Shown here: one piece after another, positions 61,375 to 64,000 of the stretch
How positions within the stretch are numbered: position 1 is the stretch's first letter
How the letters are laid out: every line of letters begins with the position of its first letter
From: Actinomycetota bacterium
GTDB taxonomy: Bacteria > Actinomycetota > Thermoleophilia > Solirubrobacterales > 70-9
Assembly: GCA_005885405.1 (NCBI GenBank)
Contig: VAYN01000006.1
Location: forward strand, 105,002 to 169,001
Reading direction: 5' to 3'
Length of the DNA stretch: 64,000 nucleotides
The notes under the pieces: generated by a model
The model's database searches: none
Told to the model about the DNA's origin: nothing
Seen by the model: the letters and a program-made list of their open reading frames with translations, nothing else
Made by a program: the position numbers and the translations under genes

Positions 61375-62391
61375 ATGGAACTCGGAATCGTCGGTCTCGG
61401 CAGGATGGGGGCCAACATGGCCCGGCGCCTGATGCGCGACGGCCACAAGATCGTCGCCTATGACGTCAACCCCGACGCCGTTTCGCAGCTGGCGGGCGAA
61501 GGCGCCGAGGGCGCTTCCTCGCTCGAGGACCTGGCGTCGAAGCTGAGCGCACCGCGCTCGGTCTGGATCATGGTCCCGGCCGGCGAGATCACCGAGAAGA
61601 CGGTCGAGGATGTCGCCGCCGTTCTGGAGTCCGGCGACGCGATCATCGACGGCGGCAACTCCTACTACCGCGACGACATCCGCCGCGCCGCCAAGGTCGG
61701 CGAGCAGGGGATTGACTACGTCGACTGCGGGACCAGCGGCGGCGTCTTCGGACTCGAGCGCGGCTACTGCTTGATGATCGGCGGGCCCGACGAGGCGGTG
61801 CAGCGGCTCGACCCGATCTTCGCCAGCCTGGCGCCGGGGGTTGAGGCGGCCGAGCGCACGCCCGGCCGCGACGGCGAGGTCGCGCCCTCCGAGCAGGGCT
61901 ACCTCCACTGCGGCCCGAACGGGGCCGGCCACTTCGTGAAGATGGTCCACAACGGGATCGAGTACGGGGTGATGGCCGCCTACGCCGAGGGGCTGAACAT
62001 CCTCAAGAATGCCAACGCCGGCAAGGTCACCCGCGAGGCCGACGCCGAGACGGCGCCGCTCGATCACCCCGAGTACTACCAGTACGACCTTGACCTGCCG
62101 GAGGTCGCCGAGGTCTGGCGCCGCGGCAGCGTGATCGGCTCCTGGCTGCTCGACCTGACCGCGGCGGCGCTGCAGGAATCAGGCGACCTCGAGGAGTTCA
62201 CCGGCCGCGTCTCCGACTCCGGCGAGGGTCGCTGGACGGCGATCGCCGCGATCGACGAGGGAGTGCCGACGCCGGTTCTCACCACCGCCCTGCACGAGCG
62301 CTTCTACTCGCGCGGCCTCGGCGACTTCGGCGACAAGGTCCTCTCGGCGATGCGCAAGCAGTTCGGCGGCCACGACGAGAAGGCGAGCTGA
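61375..62391 (+). CDS. gnd: 6-phosphogluconate dehydrogenase, short decarboxylating type
   Basis: This 338-residue enzyme makes ribulose-5-phosphate, CO2 and reduced cofactor from 6-phosphogluconate. The cofactor motif is GLGRMGANMARRL (residues 6-18), the substrate region is GTSGGVFGLERGYCLMIGG, and the catalytic Lys is in HFVKMVHNGIEYGVM. At about 340 residues it belongs to the short Gnd group, with a single C-terminal unit instead of the 470-residue form. Short types often prefer NAD, but the cofactor is not decided by eye. It is followed four bases later by pgl. Confidence 0.95.
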   Translation: MELGIVGLGRMGANMARRLMRDGHKIVAYDVNPDAVSQLAGEGAEGASSLEDLASKLSAPRSVWIMVPAGEITEKTVEDVAAVLESGDAIIDGGNSYYRDDIRRAAKVGEQGIDYVDCGTSGGVFGLERGYCLMIGGPDEAVQRLDPIFASLAPGVEAAERTPGRDGEVAPSEQGYLHCGPNGAGHFVKMVHNGIEYGVMAAYAEGLNILKNANAGKVTREADAETAPLDHPEYYQYDLDLPEVAEVWRRGSVIGSWLLDLTAAALQESGDLEEFTGRVSDSGEGRWTAIAAIDEGVPTPVLTTALHERFYSRGLGDFGDKVLSAMRKQFGGHDEKAS

Positions 62392-62395
62392 GCCG

Positions 62396-63061
62396 GTGCC
62401 GATCGAGCTCGAGGTCGCCGGCGACGAAAAGGCGGCCTCGCGCCGCGCCGCCGAGCTGATCGCCGCCGCCGGCGGGGAGGCGGAGCGAGAGCGCAACCAC
62501 TTCACAGTGGCGATGAGCGGCGGCCGCTCGCCCTGGGCGATGCTGGCGATCCTCGGCGAACTGGAGGAGATGCCCTGGGACAAGACCGAGCTCTTCCAAG
62601 TCGACGAGCGCGTCGCCTCGCCCGGCAGCCCCGACCGCAACCTCACCCACATGGTCCTCGGTCTCTCGATGGACCACCAGGCGGCGCTCCGCCCGATGCC
62701 GGTCACCCAGCGCGACCTCGAGGCGGCGGCGCGCGAATACGAAGCCTCCCTGCCCGACCGCTTTGACCTCGTCCACCTCGGCCTCGGCCCGGACGGCCAC
62801 ACCGCCTCCCTCGTCCCCGGCGACCCCGTCCTCGAGGTCACCGACCGCCGTGTCGCCCTCACCGGCGAGTACCAGGGCCATCCGCGGATGACCCTCACCT
62901 ATCCGGCCCTGAATGACGCCCGCCGCATCGTCTGGCTCGTCACCGGCCCCGACAAGGTTGAGCCGCTGCAGAAGCTCCTCGCAGGCGACGAATCGATCCC
63001 GGCTGGCCGAGTCCGCAGCGAGAACATGATCGTCGTCGCCGACGAGGCCGCCGCAGGCTAG
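62396..63061 (+). CDS. pgl: 6-phosphogluconolactonase
   Basis: This 221-residue enzyme of the DevB/SOL family hydrolyses 6-phosphogluconolactone. Motifs are MSGGRSPWAML (phosphate binding), FQVDERVASPGSPDRNLTHM and LGLGPDGHTASLVPG with the catalytic His. The start is GTG 62396, four bases after the gnd stop, so the two are cotranscribed. With zwf opposite, all three steps of the oxidative pentose phosphate branch are encoded together. Confidence 0.95.
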   Translation: MPIELEVAGDEKAASRRAAELIAAAGGEAERERNHFTVAMSGGRSPWAMLAILGELEEMPWDKTELFQVDERVASPGSPDRNLTHMVLGLSMDHQAALRPMPVTQRDLEAAAREYEASLPDRFDLVHLGLGPDGHTASLVPGDPVLEVTDRRVALTGEYQGHPRMTLTYPALNDARRIVWLVTGPDKVEPLQKLLAGDESIPAGRVRSENMIVVADEAAAG

Positions 63062-63075
63062 TGCAAGAATCGTTG

Positions 63076-63115
63076 TAAGCGAATTCGAGAACGTCACCGT
63101 AATCGATTTCGCTAA
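63076..63115. promoter_or_regulatory. Inverted repeat, probable operator of the HTH/nucleotidyltransferase pair
   Basis: TAAGCGAATTCG (63076-63087) is inverted as CGATTTCGCTAA (63104-63115), with 10 of 12 positions matching and 16 bp between. The right arm ends nine bases before the HTH gene start. The region is AT-rich compared with neighbours, as for a promoter. Autoregulation by the HTH protein is the usual arrangement for such pairs. Confidence 0.5.
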
Positions 63116-63124
63116 CATTTTTGT

Positions 63125-63454
63125 ATGTCAGCCGCAGCGCTGGTCGCAGAGATCCTGGAGAAAAGCGGTCTTACCCAAGCCGAGCTCGCACGCCGCGCGG
63201 GCCTACAGCGCTCGGTCCTGAACGCGTATCTGCGCGGCCATCGCGAGCCCGGAGCCGATGCTTTGCTGCGGATTGCCGGCGCTGCCGGAGTGAAGCTGGA
63301 GCTTGAGGAGCGGAAGCCGCCGGTGGATCCGCAGCGCGCCAGCTACATCCTCAATCAGGTCTTGGGCCTGGCCGAGGCGCTGCCCTACCGCCCGCGAGCC
63401 GACATGGCGTATCCGCCGCTGAAGGATCGCCTCGCGAAGCCGGCCTCGGCATGA
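63125..63454 (+). CDS. XRE-type helix-turn-helix protein (probable antitoxin/regulator)
   Basis: This 109-residue DNA-binding protein has an XRE/Cro-type HTH: LTQAELARRAGLQRSVLNAYLRG at about residues 16-38. The rest (about 45 residues) has the pattern ILNQVLGLAEALPYRPRADM, as in HTH partners of nucleotidyltransferase toxins. The stop overlaps the next gene as ATGA. Together they resemble a type II/IV or MNT-type toxin-antitoxin pair. An inverted repeat in the promoter suggests autoregulation. Confidence 0.85.
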   Translation: MSAAALVAEILEKSGLTQAELARRAGLQRSVLNAYLRGHREPGADALLRIAGAAGVKLELEERKPPVDPQRASYILNQVLGLAEALPYRPRADMAYPPLKDRLAKPASA

Positions 63455-64000
63455 ACGCCGAGCTCGTCGAAAAGCTCTTCACGATTCATCAGGCGCTGAA
63501 GGCGCGCTCGCTCCCGCACGCCTTCGGCGGCGCCATCGCCCTTGCCTACTGCGTCGAGGAGCCGCGCGGGACTCGCGACCTGGACATCAATGTCTTCGTT
63601 GACGCGACGCGAGCCGACGAAGTGCTCTCCGCGCTGCCCCAAGGGGTCCGGGTGGGAGAAGCCGACGTCGACCAGGCGAAGCAAAGTGGGCAGACGCGGC
63701 TCTTCTGGGATGGGGTGCCGGTCGACATCTTCCTCAACAACCTGCCTCTGCATGAGGAGGTTGCGAACGGTGTCACCTGGGTTGAGCTGCAGGGAAAGCA
63801 GATCCCCGTCCTCGACTGCGCCTCCCTCGTCGTCTTCAAGAGCTTCTTCGCTCGCGGCAGAGACTGGGGCGACATCGAAGAGGTTGCGGCAGCGACCCCG
63901 AAGGACGTCGAATCCGCGCTTCGGACTGTCACCGCGCTCGTCGGGGAGGACGATCCGTCCCGCTGCAAGCTCGCCGATATCGCGGCCGGCCGGACTCCCT
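63451..64000 (+). CDS. Nucleotidyltransferase (AbiEii/MNT-like) protein, 3' partial
   Basis: The frame runs off the right edge after 183 codons. The N-terminal half shows the minimal nucleotidyltransferase signature FGGAIALAYCVEEPRGTRDLD, with the Asp pair in RDLDINVFV as metal ligands and later a third acidic residue (VPVDIFL). This is the AbiEii/DUF6036-like layout. It is translationally coupled (ATGA) to the HTH gene. Members act as toxins modifying tRNA or as abortive-infection effectors, but resistance-type nucleotidyltransferases are alternatives. The missing 3' end prevents a finer call. Confidence 0.82.
   Translation, partial: MNAELVEKLFTIHQALKARSLPHAFGGAIALAYCVEEPRGTRDLDINVFVDATRADEVLSALPQGVRVGEADVDQAKQSGQTRLFWDGVPVDIFLNNLPLHEEVANGVTWVELQGKQIPVLDCASLVVFKSFFARGRDWGDIEEVAAATPKDVESALRTVTALVGEDDPSRCKLADIAAGRTP

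Overview
The window looks like a chromosome segment from a high-GC actinobacterium, most likely a deep-branching soil lineage of the Thermoleophilia/Solirubrobacterales type. The reasons are strongly GC-rich codon use, frequent GTG and TTG starts, a CIRCE-controlled groESL operon, a ydaO-type (c-di-AMP) riboswitch ahead of a cell-wall hydrolase, a 7Fe ferredoxin of the mycobacterial FdxA pattern, an IdeR/DtxR-like iron box, and many secreted proteins without assigned family. The taxonomic placement is inference; no rRNA is present.

Layout. 1-4.4 kb: the end of a type I restriction-modification locus (hsdS 3' end, hsdR, and a translationally coupled YgjP-like metalloprotease), with less GC-rich codon use than its neighbours. 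4.5-9.3 kb: Crp/Fnr regulator, an unknown gene, pcm, a secreted RTX-like repeat protein, and ASCH and SRPBCC proteins. 9.3-11.5 kb: CIRCE-groES-groEL-terminator. 11.5-19.5 kb: secreted glycosidase-like protein, NAD-binding epimerase-like protein, ferredoxin, a large palindrome, riboswitch plus NlpC/P60-like hydrolase, Mrp ATPase, secreted Ig-like protein, cyclophilin, potassium channel, tRNA-Ser. 19.6-27.3 kb: MFS exporter, sugar-lactone oxidase, a large LuxR-type ATPase regulator, an alanine-racemase-fold enzyme, a broken polysaccharide-lyase-like gene, tRNA-Ser. 27.4-34.5 kb: pyruvate kinase, crotonase, thioesterase, two divergent DHA2 exporters, OsmC, and tRNA-Arg overlapping the 3' end of a DHFR-like gene.

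34.5-46.8 kb: membrane protein, cytochrome P450, two secreted propeller-like proteins, two small membrane proteins, a coupled methyltransferase/glycosyltransferase pair, a compact unit holding a 14-codon ORF with an exceptionally strong Shine-Dalgarno and its own terminator, lipoprotein, SGNH-like hydrolase, pyruvate/2-oxoacid dehydrogenase E2, cupin and phosphoesterase. 46.8-56.1 kb: a Vps62-like/membrane fusion translationally coupled to a DHA2 exporter, aldo-keto reductase, YrhK-like membrane protein, MBL hydrolase, SRPBCC, PQQ-type propeller, and a second glycosidase-like paralogue overlapping it tail to tail. 56.1-64 kb: RecQ, EfeO-EfeB iron uptake behind an iron box, G6PDH facing Gnd-Pgl (the oxidative pentose phosphate pathway), and an HTH/nucleotidyltransferase pair running off the right edge.

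The genes form many short units rather than one large pathway. Coherent modules are restriction-modification, the chaperonin, iron acquisition, the oxidative pentose phosphate genes, and several exporter/secreted-protein pairs. The observations I rate most worth following are the micro-ORF unit at 42.88-43.09 kb, the Vps62-like/exporter coupling, the family of GC-rich palindromes (after fdxA, after the aldo-keto reductase, and inside the E2 linkers), and the tRNA-Arg/DHFR-like overlap. Function statements rest on motif recognition by eye; no database search was run.
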